Shown here in pieces: positions 34,828-43,940 of a DNA stretch of 47,413 nt. Under the pieces are notes generated by a model. That model was given only the letters and a program-made list of their open reading frames with translations, was not told the DNA's origin and searched no databases. The position numbers and the translations under genes were made by a program. Position 1 is the first letter of the stretch, and every line of letters starts with the position of its first letter. Origin of the DNA: Prochlorococcus sp. AG-459-E08 (GTDB lineage: Bacteria; Cyanobacteriota; Cyanobacteriia; PCC-6307; Cyanobiaceae); contig QCRB01000008.1 of NCBI GenBank assembly GCA_003209425.1, forward strand, positions 1-47,413, read 5' to 3'.

Positions 34828-35337
34828 ATGACTATTCTAGAAAGTTATTTAAAAAGTAAAAGAGTTCAAAAAGTATTAATTACTAAGCCAGGAGAAGAAG
34901 GATTCTCTTTAATTGAGTTAGTCGTGGTTATAGCTGTTCTAGCTATTCTTTCAGCTGTTGCAATTCCCTCCTTTACTAACGTTCAAGCAAATGCAAGAGC
35001 TTCAGCAGTACAGAATGGATTAGTAAATGGCATTAAGGAGTGCTTTGTTATTCAGGCAGAAGATCCTAGAGCTTCGGCTACAGAATTTGCAGATGCTAAT
35101 ACCTTTCAAAGCGTAAATGCATTTAGAGGATTCACTTTGGGAACAAGAGCTGGGGCAGCTGTTCCACTTGGAGGTGACACTTGCTTTGCTGCAACTGCAA
35201 CTGCAACTAATGCTGCACAAGATTCTGACTTCACGATATTTGTAAATGCATCAGGAGTTGTTGAAAAAACATGTACTCGAGGACAATTTAAAGGATGTAC
35301 CCCCACTTCTGGAACTTCGGGTGCAGGAACTTGGTAA
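34828..35337 (+). CDS. Major-type type IV pilin
   Basis: A 169-residue prepilin. The leader ends at Gly25; the mature chain starts FSLIE with the conserved Glu5, followed by a hydrophobic helix (about 26-48). Two pairs of Cys in the C-terminal half could make disulfides (about Cys71, Cys115, Cys148, Cys155). The leader is long and basic. The gene is followed by a terminator just before the PilP-like gene, so it is probably the most expressed pilin here. Confidence 0.9.
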   Translation: MTILESYLKSKRVQKVLITKPGEEGFSLIELVVVIAVLAILSAVAIPSFTNVQANARASAVQNGLVNGIKECFVIQAEDPRASATEFADANTFQSVNAFRGFTLGTRAGAAVPLGGDTCFAATATATNAAQDSDFTIFVNASGVVEKTCTRGQFKGCTPTSGTSGAGTW

Positions 35338-35358
35338 TTAAATTTTAAATTACATAAT

Positions 35359-35388
35359 CTCAAGAATTCAATCTTGAGATTTTTTTTT
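35359..35388 (+). terminator. Rho-independent terminator between pilin and PilP-like gene
   Basis: CTCAAGA/TCTTGAG (35359-35365 with 35372-35378) followed by nine T. The next ATG begins at 35389, directly after the T-run, so read-through is needed for the downstream genes unless a promoter is hidden in the pilin gene. Confidence 0.85.
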
Positions 35389-35910
35389 ATGAAAAATCAT
35401 ATTACTGCAAATATTATTGTTACTTTTTTTATATCATCATTATTAATTAGTTGTTCAAAAAAAAATAATGATTTTGATATTGATTTTTCAACCCTGAAAA
35501 AATCTCAAAAGGTAAACGTAAAAAATATTGAAAAAAAATCTAAAAATAATGCAGATAATAAATCATATATTAAACAACTTGTTCCATATGAGTCCAGAGA
35601 CAAAATACAATCAAAAATTAAATATGGAAAAAAAAATCCTTTCTCACAAAGTGACATTGAATTAAACGAATTAAACTATAATTTTGAATTAACCGGTATA
35701 GTAGAAACTAAAATTAGTAAATTTGCTTTGGTTAGCTATCTAGATAAAGAAGGTACAATTTCAGAAAATTCTATTGGAGGATTAAATACTAATTTATTAC
35801 CTAAAGGTGCAAAAGTGATAAATATCGATCCCCAAAAGATGCAATTAATTATTACTTACAAAAATAAAAATTTTATTTTCAAAATGCAAAATGTTAATTT
35901 GACTAAATAA
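35389..35910 (+). CDS. PilP-like lipoprotein
   Basis: I start at ATG 35389 (MKNHITAN) rather than the TTG five codons upstream. The lipobox LLISC ends the signal peptide (Cys near residue 22). A Lys/Asn-rich linker follows, then a domain with a KNPFSQ and GIVETKISKFALV pattern that fits the PilP HR domain. PilP links the inner-membrane PilNO complex to the PilQ secretin. The low-identity assignment is by pattern and by location. Confidence 0.65.
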   Translation: MKNHITANIIVTFFISSLLISCSKKNNDFDIDFSTLKKSQKVNVKNIEKKSKNNADNKSYIKQLVPYESRDKIQSKIKYGKKNPFSQSDIELNELNYNFELTGIVETKISKFALVSYLDKEGTISENSIGGLNTNLLPKGAKVINIDPQKMQLIITYKNKNFIFKMQNVNLTK

Positions 35911-35975
35911 TCATTAAGTTGTCTAAATCAAAGAATAATTATATAATTAGAGACTAGCTATATTTGGATATATTA

Positions 35976-37154
35976 ATGATAATATCCAACGTTAAAAAGA
36001 TAAAAAATAACCACAATAATGGCTTTACTTTAATAGAGCTTGTAATAGTAATTTCAGGATTAGCAGCATTAAGTAGTTTTGCTATTCCTTCTTATATGAG
36101 CGCAGTTAAGTTAAATAAAATTGAACAAGCCAAAGCAGTAATTAATGGATACGCAGCAGATTGTTTAAGTCAATATAGACAAGTTAAGGAAACAGAAAAA
36201 GATAAATTTAATAAAGACGGAAAACCAAGTCAACTAAATGAGTTGGAGCTTGCATCTTTAGGGTACGAAATTAATGGTGAAAAAAATAAATGTACCGAAT
36301 TATCAATTAAACCATTGAACGAAAAAGAAGATAAACTTTTCCCATTTGGTTTCAATCTAGAAGTAGATGATGAAACAGAATTGGTAACTATAAGAAAAAC
36401 AGCTGAACCATCAAGCTACACTGGTTCCACAAGATTCTTTAATTCATGCAAAGGCTGGGCTGGGGACGGATGCGGTTTGTCTGAAGAAAAAAAGGCAGAA
36501 TTTGCACGAAAAGCAGCCATCGCAAAAAAGAAAGCACTATGTCTCTCAAACTATAGTAAATGGCTTAGGGCCGGCAGTAGTGGAGGATTCACAAGCTGGG
36601 ATTCTGAAAAAAAATCTTGCACTAGAGAAGTATTTGCTTTTGAGGGAATACCAGTAAATTCTGCTGAGGCTGTGGAACAAGCGCTTAAAAATAAATATGG
36701 TAGAGCATGTTCTGAATGGAAAGAATCGAGGAAAAATACTATTAGCCCGAACGGTAATCCTGAAACATTAAATCCAGAATGTGGAGGAGTAAATTATTGG
36801 TTTCATGCAGGGAATATATTTACAAACCAAACAGCTTGGACTGCCCATGACAATCTTGTAAAAGAACAAGCATGTATTACAAACAGGACAAACGCCCTAA
36901 AAAGCGGCACTAATGGAGAATATACATATAATCCTGAAGGACCACCTCCCTGTGGAAAGGTAGTTTGGTTGTGTAATGGGAGAGAATATGAAACACTTGA
37001 GGCATATAAAACAACAACTTGTGGTGCAACCCCGCCAGAACCTGAGCCTGATCCAGTTCCTGATCATTGTGAAGATTTTACGCCCAATCCAAAATGGTGC
37101 CGTGGATATATATCGGGAAAGAGTCTTTACAGCCCACACTGTGAGTGTAGTTAG
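35976..37154 (+). CDS. Very large pilin-like protein with Cys-rich C-terminal part
   Basis: A 392-residue prepilin from ATG 35976. The leader ends at Gly16 before FTLIE; the mature helix follows. At about 375 mature residues it is two to three times a normal pilin. The C-terminal part has about 15 Cys, a Pro-Glu-Pro-Asp stretch and a final Cys-rich tail (PHCECS). A tip or adhesive role is an inference. It ends directly before pilB (TAG then ATG). Confidence 0.8.
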   Translation: MIISNVKKIKNNHNNGFTLIELVIVISGLAALSSFAIPSYMSAVKLNKIEQAKAVINGYAADCLSQYRQVKETEKDKFNKDGKPSQLNELELASLGYEINGEKNKCTELSIKPLNEKEDKLFPFGFNLEVDDETELVTIRKTAEPSSYTGSTRFFNSCKGWAGDGCGLSEEKKAEFARKAAIAKKKALCLSNYSKWLRAGSSGGFTSWDSEKKSCTREVFAFEGIPVNSAEAVEQALKNKYGRACSEWKESRKNTISPNGNPETLNPECGGVNYWFHAGNIFTNQTAWTAHDNLVKEQACITNRTNALKSGTNGEYTYNPEGPPPCGKVVWLCNGREYETLEAYKTTTCGATPPEPEPDPVPDHCEDFTPNPKWCRGYISGKSLYSPHCECS

Positions 37155-38813
37155 ATGACCAATAATAAATATACAGCTAATAGTGTAAGAAAGTTAGTAG
37201 ATAAGTATTTCTCTCTTCAATGGTGCAGAGATAATTTAGTAGTCCCTTTATACGTGGAAACTTCTTTGCCTATGAGTCAAAGGGTAATCAAAATTGCTAT
37301 TGCTAACTACTCATACCTAGGAACTATTGCTTCACCAGTTAAAGAAAGGATTAATCAATCTGGCTTTAAATGCGAATTTGTAGAAAGATCTCAAGAAGAA
37401 ATACAAGAAATTCTAGATTTAGCATCTGAAGAAAGATTTATCAGTGGAGAATCTATAGAAATATCGCAATTTGATGAAGATGCTGTTTTAAAGGCTATTA
37501 AAGAAACATCTGATAATTCTGATGATAGTTTTTCAGCAGAGTTGGAATTTGATGAGGATCAAATCGAACTATCAATAGAAGAAGAGGATTTAGAAGATGA
37601 AATGATGCAAAGCAAAATACAAAACGCAGCAGGTAAAATATTAATTCATTCTGTAAAGAGTGATTTTTCTGATATTCATATAGAACCAAAAGATGATGAA
37701 TACAAAATAAGAGTAAGAAAAGATGGAGTGATGCAAAAATTTATGAAACTCCCAAAAAGAGCTGGTATTCAATTGGTTTCATGTTTAAAAACAATGACTA
37801 ATGAGATGGATGTAGCGGAAAAAAGAGCAAGTCAAGATGGGAAAATACTTAGAAAGTTTCAGAGTAATAGACTGGAGTTTAGATGTTCAACAGTACCAAG
37901 CAAACATGGCGAAAAAATGGTTCTTAGAATTTTAAAAAGTGACGCTGCGACATTAAATTTAGAAACCCTAATCAATATTGATACTGTTAGAAATAATTTC
38001 AGAAAAGTAATGAATTCCACAAATGGAATAGTGATTGTCTCTGGCCCAACAGGTTCTGGAAAATCAACTACTCTTGCAGCGGCTTTGAGAGAAAAAGATA
38101 ATGGAGAAACTAATATAATTACTGCTGAAGATCCTGTTGAATATGAAATGGGTGGAGACATAACACAAGTACAAATTAATAGAGCAAAAGGACAGACATT
38201 TGCTGCTATTTTGAGAACTTTTCTTAGACAAGATCCTGATGTAATACTTATTGGTGAAACAAGAGATCCTGAAACAGCTGAATCCTCTATGGATGCTGCA
38301 GAAACTGGTCATTTAGTTTTTACCACTCTTCATGCTAATTCATCCACAAGTTCATTAACCAGATTACTTGATATGGAAGTTCCAAAATATAAAATAAATG
38401 CAAGTGTAAGAGGAGTATTAGCACAAAGATTACTTAGAAAAGTTTGTACTGGATGTTCAATTAAAAGACCAATTTCTGATAGTGAAGCAATAAGGTTTAA
38501 TATCAAAAAAAATACTGAAATAATGTATGCAAATGCATTATCCGCTGAAGAAAAAGATAAAAGAAAAAAAGAAAATACTCTTTGTGTAAAATGCCAAGGC
38601 ACAGGATATAAACAAAGAGTTGGAGCTTATGAACTTCTTATCGTTGATGGAAAGATACAAAATGCTATTTCCAAAGGTTTAACTGATAAAGAAATTGAGA
38701 ATTTAGCGGTTAACGAAAACTCCATGCTCACACTTACTCAATACGGTGTAGAGTTAGTAAAGGAGCATCTAACTACTCTTTCTGAAGTTATTAGAGTATG
38801 CAAATCGGATTAA
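37155..38813 (+). CDS. pilB: Pilus extension ATPase
   Basis: A 552-residue GspE/PilB ATPase that drives pilus assembly. A MshEN-like N-terminal domain (about 20-75) is followed by an acidic linker (about 95-150) and the ATPase: Walker A GPTGSGKST, Asp box, Walker B ILIGETRDPET, His box TTLHANS. CTGC and CVKC pairs form the zinc site late in the chain. It directly follows the large pilin gene. Confidence 0.92.
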   Translation: MTNNKYTANSVRKLVDKYFSLQWCRDNLVVPLYVETSLPMSQRVIKIAIANYSYLGTIASPVKERINQSGFKCEFVERSQEEIQEILDLASEERFISGESIEISQFDEDAVLKAIKETSDNSDDSFSAELEFDEDQIELSIEEEDLEDEMMQSKIQNAAGKILIHSVKSDFSDIHIEPKDDEYKIRVRKDGVMQKFMKLPKRAGIQLVSCLKTMTNEMDVAEKRASQDGKILRKFQSNRLEFRCSTVPSKHGEKMVLRILKSDAATLNLETLINIDTVRNNFRKVMNSTNGIVIVSGPTGSGKSTTLAAALREKDNGETNIITAEDPVEYEMGGDITQVQINRAKGQTFAAILRTFLRQDPDVILIGETRDPETAESSMDAAETGHLVFTTLHANSSTSSLTRLLDMEVPKYKINASVRGVLAQRLLRKVCTGCSIKRPISDSEAIRFNIKKNTEIMYANALSAEEKDKRKKENTLCVKCQGTGYKQRVGAYELLIVDGKIQNAISKGLTDKEIENLAVNENSMLTLTQYGVELVKEHLTTLSEVIRVCKSD

Positions 38814-38822
38814 GTTTTAAAA

Positions 38823-39866
38823 ATGTCTATTGCTAGAGAAATAGTTGGCTTCGCAATGGAGGCAGGTTCATCTGATATTCATCTTGAAGAGGAATCACCT
38901 ATCGCTGTTAGAGTTAATTCTGATATAAAAGTAAGTCCTCAGAAATTAGAATCAGAAGATATGGACCAATTATTATTAGAATTACTTGGAGAAGAAAAAC
39001 TTAATGAATATAACAAAACGGGAGATTTAGATAGCTCCATAGGTTTAGAGGGATTATCTAGATTAAGAATTAACGCATATATTGCAAATGAAAAAAGATG
39101 CCTAACTCTTAGACTTCTCCCAAATGATCTTCCTAAATGGCAAGATTTAGGATTGCCAAATGCCTTTATAAAATTATCAAAACTTCATAGAGGTTTGGTT
39201 TTATGCACTGGTCCCACTGGATCAGGCAAGTCAACAACTTTAGCTGCATTTATTAATTGCATGCTTGAGACTCAGCAAAGACACATTTTAACTATTGAAG
39301 ATCCAATTGAATTTATTTTTAAACACACTGAGAATTCAATTATTCATCAAAGAGAAGTAAAAAGAGATACAAATTCATTTTCTGTTGCTTTAAGAGCAGC
39401 TCTTAGGGAAGATCCTGATGTGATTTATATCGGCGAAATGAGAGATCTAGAAACTATCCAATTAGCTATAACCGCCGCAGAAACTGGACATCTTGTATTA
39501 GGAACTTTACATACTTCATCAGCTGCTAAAACTGTTGAAAGAATTGTGGATGTTTTCCCTGCTGATCAGCAGGAGCAAGCAAGATTGCAAGTATCAACAT
39601 CTTTAGCTGGAATTATGTCTCAAACATTATGTAAAAATACAAAAGGGAAAAGATCATTAGCTTACGAACTAATGGTTAATACCCCTGCTATTGGTAATTT
39701 GATTAGAGAAAAAAAAGTAAGTGAAATTTATTCACAGTTACAAACAGGAAGCCAATACGGTATGAATACGTTAGAACAATGTCTAAATAATTTGTATTCA
39801 GAGGGTTTAATCTCTCAAGAAGAGGCGTTAGGCAAGGCTTCAAATACTAAAGCAATAAAATTCTAA
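38823..39866 (+). CDS. pilT: Pilus retraction ATPase
   Basis: A 347-residue PilT ATPase that powers retraction. Walker A GPTGSGKST, EDPIEF, Walker B VIYIGEMRD and HTSSAAKTVERIVDVFP are intact; the last is the PilT-specific motif. It starts 9 bases after pilB and is followed by pilC after one base. Confidence 0.92.
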   Translation: MSIAREIVGFAMEAGSSDIHLEEESPIAVRVNSDIKVSPQKLESEDMDQLLLELLGEEKLNEYNKTGDLDSSIGLEGLSRLRINAYIANEKRCLTLRLLPNDLPKWQDLGLPNAFIKLSKLHRGLVLCTGPTGSGKSTTLAAFINCMLETQQRHILTIEDPIEFIFKHTENSIIHQREVKRDTNSFSVALRAALREDPDVIYIGEMRDLETIQLAITAAETGHLVLGTLHTSSAAKTVERIVDVFPADQQEQARLQVSTSLAGIMSQTLCKNTKGKRSLAYELMVNTPAIGNLIREKKVSEIYSQLQTGSQYGMNTLEQCLNNLYSEGLISQEEALGKASNTKAIKF

Positions 39867-39867
39867 A

Positions 39868-41034
39868 ATGGCGGAATATGGAAGCTCTAATTTAGTTAAA
39901 AGAAAGGAAAAAAAAAAGCCACCGCTGATTATATTTGGCGTGGCATTTGGAGAAATATCTCATTTAGATTATGAACCTAATTCAAAATTAAAAGTTCCTC
40001 AAAATGATCTGCTTGTCTTTTTTAGGCAAATGTCTGTAATGCTAAAAAGTGGAGTTCCGCTTTCTCAGGCATTAGAATTATTAGCTGCAAATATGACCAA
40101 TAAAGAATTCGGAGCTAACATTCTTGATGTATCAAAGAGGCTTGCAAGTGGAGAAGAATTATCATCAAGCTTAGGAAATTACTCTAGAATATTCAGCCCA
40201 ATTATGATAGGACTTATTGAGGCCGGTGAAGCAGGTGGAATATTGGCTAAAGTTTTAGAGAGGTTAGCTTCTTTAATTGAAGCCCAAAGCAAGATTAAAG
40301 GACAGATAACTGGAGCATTAATTTATCCAGTGGCAATATTGGTACTAGCAGTAACTATAAGTCTTGCCCTTTTAATTTTTATAGTTCCTACTTTTGACGA
40401 AATGTTTCAAGGTATGGGAGCTGAACTACCTGGCTTAACTGCATTTATGTTGACATTGTCGAAGATTGTAACCTCTCCAGGTTTTTTGATAAGTGCTCCA
40501 ATTTTATTATTTATTGCTTTTTATTCTTTTAAAATTAGTTATGCCAACAAATCAGGAAGAAAAATTATAGATAGTTTAATTTTGAAAATACCTCTTTTTG
40601 GAGATCTAATTTTAAAATCTGAACTTGCCTCAATGTCAGATACAATGAGTACTTTAATTAATTCAGGGATTTCTATAATTGAAGCTATTGAGAGATGTAT
40701 AAACGCCTCTAGCAATGAAATAATTAAGATAGCTTTAAGAAACTCAATATCTCTAGTAACACAAGGTCAAGAACTAAGCGCTTCATTAGAAACCGCAAAA
40801 GTAATGCCAAGATTACTTGTCTCTATGATTAAAATTGGCGAAGAAACTGGGGCTTTATCTTTCATGTTAGAAAATCTAGCAAATTTCTATAAAAGAGAAG
40901 TTGAGGAGGCAGTTACTGTTTTAACTAAAGCGATGGAACCTGCAGTGATATTTGTAGTGGCTGGAATTGTAGGAACTATCGTAATATCACTTTATTTACC
41001 AATGTTTAGTCTAATAACAGAAATGGGGGGCTAA
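39868..41034 (+). CDS. pilC: Inner-membrane pilus platform protein
   Basis: A 388-residue PilC/GspF protein with two T2SSF domains (about 50-170 and 255-375) and three membrane helices. The signature SGVPLSQAL is seen near residue 58 and its counterpart SGISIIEAIE near 266. It is the platform on which PilB and PilT act. It overlaps the convergent pilM gene by 4 bases. Confidence 0.92.
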   Translation: MAEYGSSNLVKRKEKKKPPLIIFGVAFGEISHLDYEPNSKLKVPQNDLLVFFRQMSVMLKSGVPLSQALELLAANMTNKEFGANILDVSKRLASGEELSSSLGNYSRIFSPIMIGLIEAGEAGGILAKVLERLASLIEAQSKIKGQITGALIYPVAILVLAVTISLALLIFIVPTFDEMFQGMGAELPGLTAFMLTLSKIVTSPGFLISAPILLFIAFYSFKISYANKSGRKIIDSLILKIPLFGDLILKSELASMSDTMSTLINSGISIIEAIERCINASSNEIIKIALRNSISLVTQGQELSASLETAKVMPRLLVSMIKIGEETGALSFMLENLANFYKREVEEAVTVLTKAMEPAVIFVVAGIVGTIVISLYLPMFSLITEMGG

Positions 41035-42716
41035 TCATTTTTTAAAAATGATTTATCCATTTTAAAAGATCTATTTTTAGAAATAGGATTATCATCTTTT
41101 GTCTTATCGGTTTTATTTTCATTTTTTTCAAATTCACTTTTTGTATTTTTATTATCTTTTATTTTTTTATTAGGCAGTGGAGGTAATTCTTTTTTCTTAA
41201 CATCATTTTTAGATTTGGTTTCTGACTTTTCATTGATCTTTAAATTAGGCAGTGGAGGTAATTCTTTTTTCTTAACATCATTTTTAGATTTGGTTTCTGA
41301 CTTTTCATTGATCTTTAAATTAGGCAGTGGAGGTAATTCTTTTTTCTTAACATCATTTTTAGATTTGGTTTCTGACTTTTCTTTGATCTTTAAATTAGGC
41401 AGTGGAGGTAATTCTTTTTTCTTAGCATCATTTTTAGATTTGGTTTCTGACTTTTCTTTTGTTTTTATTTTATCTTGATTTAAATTATTGTTGGAATCTG
41501 ACTTATTACTATTTTCTTGAATATTTTCCCTATAGGAAAATTTTTTATAAAGAAATTCCCTATTTAAAGATTCATCATCGAGTTCATTATCTTTAATTAA
41601 TGATAGTCCTAGCCCAATAAGTCTTGACATTGAAAAATAATTAATTTCATCTGGGTTATATGTAAATTCTTTAAGGAGATAATTATTAATTGGGGAAATT
41701 ACTGCAACATCCATTTTTAAACTTTTGCCAATTATTTCGACAAGATTTTTATGTTGGCTATTCCTTCCAGATAAATAAATCTTACCTTTTTTATTTATAT
41801 TATTTTGTATTAAAAAATTACTAAATGATTCATTTATCTCTTTTATTAAAACTTTTAAATCAAGCTTTGATAAAGGATGATAATTGTTTTTGTTTTTCTT
41901 ATTAGTTTCATTTTTATTATTATGAGAACTTGAGTTATTTATTTCTTTCATCTCTGCTATTGATGGATAATTTCTTATAGAAGCTAATCTATTAATTAAT
42001 AGTGGGCCAGATTTATCAAAAACCACGAACTGAGAGAATTCATCTAATAAATCAACAGAAATTATTAGCTCATTTTCTTTTAATTGTTCTATTTCTGTTT
42101 TAAGTAAATTAGCAATGCACATATGACTCATTTGTAAAGAACAGATTTCAAGATCTGCATTTTTAAATGAATCAAGAATATTATCTACATTTTTTTTTGG
42201 TAAAGATGTCAAAAAATAATTATTATAGATTTTATTTTTTATTTCCTTTTTAGGTAAATATGTTAATTTAATCTCAAAATCTGAATTTTCCAGAGATATA
42301 GGTATTTGAAAATCAGAATTTGTGTTTTCAATGAAACTTACAGAATTATCTTCTTCAATATCACTTGGGATATCAATTAATCTTGTATAACAAGCATCAG
42401 AAGGTAAAGATAATGCAATCCTATTTGTATTAATTTTATTTTCATCAAAAATTTGCTTTAGAAAATTGCCAAAGTTTCTAGGATCGGAAGGAATGGACTT
42501 ATCTAATGCCTCTTCAGGTAGAGATACCCTTAAAACTTTTTTTATATATAATTTTTTATTTTGAGACTTAGCTAAAGCAATATTTAGGAAATCATTTCCG
42601 AACTCTAATAGGATAATTTTGCTACTTATTTTCTTAAAAATCTCAGAAAAAAATTCTTTAAGATCTTCAATTGTATATTCGCTTATCTTTTTCTTAGGAG
42701 TTTGAGATGAGTTCAT
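41031..42716 (-). CDS. pilM: PilM-like protein with tandem-repeat tail
   Basis: A 561-residue protein. The first ~390 residues follow the actin-like PilM plan (LLEFGNDFLNIALA, ALSLPSDACYTRLIDIP, FVVFDKSGP), though motifs are diverged. The tail (about 400-561) is Lys/Glu/Asn-rich and holds four consecutive 25-residue repeats with a PPLPN core, then a Lys-rich end. PilM binds the PilN N-terminus inside the cell. It is the last gene of the pilQ operon, an unusual place, since pilM normally comes first. Confidence 0.75.
   Translation of the reverse strand: MNSSQTPKKKISEYTIEDLKEFFSEIFKKISSKIILLEFGNDFLNIALAKSQNKKLYIKKVLRVSLPEEALDKSIPSDPRNFGNFLKQIFDENKINTNRIALSLPSDACYTRLIDIPSDIEEDNSVSFIENTNSDFQIPISLENSDFEIKLTYLPKKEIKNKIYNNYFLTSLPKKNVDNILDSFKNADLEICSLQMSHMCIANLLKTEIEQLKENELIISVDLLDEFSQFVVFDKSGPLLINRLASIRNYPSIAEMKEINNSSSHNNKNETNKKNKNNYHPLSKLDLKVLIKEINESFSNFLIQNNINKKGKIYLSGRNSQHKNLVEIIGKSLKMDVAVISPINNYLLKEFTYNPDEINYFSMSRLIGLGLSLIKDNELDDESLNREFLYKKFSYRENIQENSNKSDSNNNLNQDKIKTKEKSETKSKNDAKKKELPPLPNLKIKEKSETKSKNDVKKKELPPLPNLKINEKSETKSKNDVKKKELPPLPNLKINEKSETKSKNDVKKKELPPLPNKKIKDNKNTKSEFEKNENKTDKTKDDNPISKNRSFKMDKSFLKND
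41160..41459 (-). repeat. Four 75-bp tandem repeats within pilM
   Basis: Four in-frame units of exactly 75 bp (25 codons), each reading roughly (K/N)EKSETKSKND(A/V)KKK then ELPPLPN(L/K)KI. DNA identity between units is very high, with a few third-base and single-residue changes. Length change by slippage would keep the frame. Confidence 0.95.
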
Positions 42717-43252
42717 GGTTTACAAAATGGTTTTGGTCTGCAGAAGATCCTCCTAATTGGAATCGCGTTAACAGTTACTCCACTTACCGGTTTGGAGTAA
42801 AGAATGTAAATTCCAGGTTTACCTTTACCATCATTTTTTATAAGATCCAGATAATTACTTTCAGTTAAACTAGATGGCTTTATACATATCTTATATGATC
42901 TAGGTATCGCATCAGAACCAAGTGTTGGAATTCCCCATTCCGTCTTTGGTAATGTAACACATTGTTTCTCGGGATCATTAGCTAAATCAAGTACAGTATT
43001 CATTTCAATTCCTGGCTGGGATAAATATTCAATAATTGAATCAAATGCCTTATTGATTTTAGAATTATCATTAAGCCAATCATATTTCAAATCCTTATCT
43101 TCTACATTTAGGGGTTGAAAAAAACCTGAAGTAAATTGCGAAACCATTACAGTTATTGAAGTAAAAGCAGTTAACATTAATGTTGCTAATACTAACTCAG
43201 GTAAAGTCATCCCATTATTTTTTATTTTTTTTAGATCCATATTATTTTTCAT
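42713..43252 (-). CDS. Minor pilin-like protein 1
   Basis: A 179-residue prepilin. The leader ends at Gly14 and the mature part starts MTLPE with Glu5 in place, followed by a hydrophobic helix (about 15-38). It has paired Cys late in the chain (FCRPKPFC at the end). It overlaps the previous gene by 11 bases and pilM by 4. An alternative ATG at 43240 would leave the leader intact. Confidence 0.8.
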   Translation of the reverse strand: MKNNMDLKKIKNNGMTLPELVLATLMLTAFTSITVMVSQFTSGFFQPLNVEDKDLKYDWLNDNSKINKAFDSIIEYLSQPGIEMNTVLDLANDPEKQCVTLPKTEWGIPTLGSDAIPRSYKICIKPSSLTESNYLDLIKNDGKGKPGIYILYSKPVSGVTVNAIPIRRIFCRPKPFCKP

Positions 43253-43457
43253 CGAAATCTAGTGCACTTATATCATCATTAATACTTTGAATATCTAATT
43301 TTTCTTTCCAACCTGCATTTTTCAATAAATTAATTTCTTCATCATTAAGAGGAAACTTCCCAAAATTTGCTGTTCCTTTATTAACAACATTCACTGCTAT
43401 AAGCATTGCAACCGTAACAGAAGACATTATGACAGCACCAATTAAGGATGAAAGCAT
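43242..43457 (-). CDS. Minor pilin-like protein 2, no leader
   Basis: A 71-residue protein that begins directly with a hydrophobic segment (MLSSLIGAVIMSSVTVAML, 1-19) and an acidic C-terminal part. The helix has the pilin look, but there is no basic leader, no Gly before the site and no Glu5, so PilD processing is not evident. It lies 1 base after the next pilin-like gene's stop region and overlaps protein 1 by 11 bases. Confidence 0.6.
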   Translation of the reverse strand: MLSSLIGAVIMSSVTVAMLIAVNVVNKGTANFGKFPLNDEEINLLKNAGWKEKLDIQSINDDISALDFDEK

Positions 43458-43460
43458 CTA

Positions 43461-43916
43461 TTAATTTTCCTCTGATATATTTTGTTCAAATTTACAAATT
43501 GGAGGGTCATATTTCCCAATTTCTAAAAAACATGTAAACAAAGAGAAAGTATTTTGTTCTTCATTTTTTTTTATTAAAACTCTATGGTTAATACTTGAAT
43601 TAACTAAAGCACAACTTCCAAAAAAGGGTTCTTCTCGAGAAGGTGTTTCTGTTATACCTTTGTCATCAAACTTTGGACCAGGTTGGTAAGAAGAACCATC
43701 TAAGTGCTGCCTTAAAGAAGAGCAAACATCTGAATCAGTTCCATAATAACTATTTAAAAATTCCATTATATCTCTATCTTTTTTTGCCAACTCTACTGAA
43801 TAATTATTACTAATAGAACTATCAATGACAATTTTATTCATATTCATTCCTATTTGCATCATTGCAGAGATTCCTGTCATCATCGCAATTCCTAAACCTA
43901 CATATAAAGCAACCAT
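43461..43916 (-). CDS. Minor pilin-like protein 3, no leader
   Basis: A 151-residue protein starting MVALYVGLGIAMMTG with a hydrophobic helix (about 1-28), then a soluble domain with about four Cys. Like protein 2 it lacks a normal prepilin leader; the frame is closed by an in-frame TGA five codons upstream, so no longer start exists. It may be a pseudopilin-like or simply anchored component. It lies between pilO and protein 2. Confidence 0.6.
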   Translation of the reverse strand: MVALYVGLGIAMMTGISAMMQIGMNMNKIVIDSSISNNYSVELAKKDRDIMEFLNSYYGTDSDVCSSLRQHLDGSSYQPGPKFDDKGITETPSREEPFFGSCALVNSSINHRVLIKKNEEQNTFSLFTCFLEIGKYDPPICKFEQNISEEN

Positions 43917-43940
43917 ATAGAAAATTATAAATCAGGATAA

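Noticed and set aside
41215-41478. 87-codon plus-strand frame with repeats
   Set aside because: It is the antisense image of the 75-bp repeats in pilM. The repeat structure keeps it open by chance.
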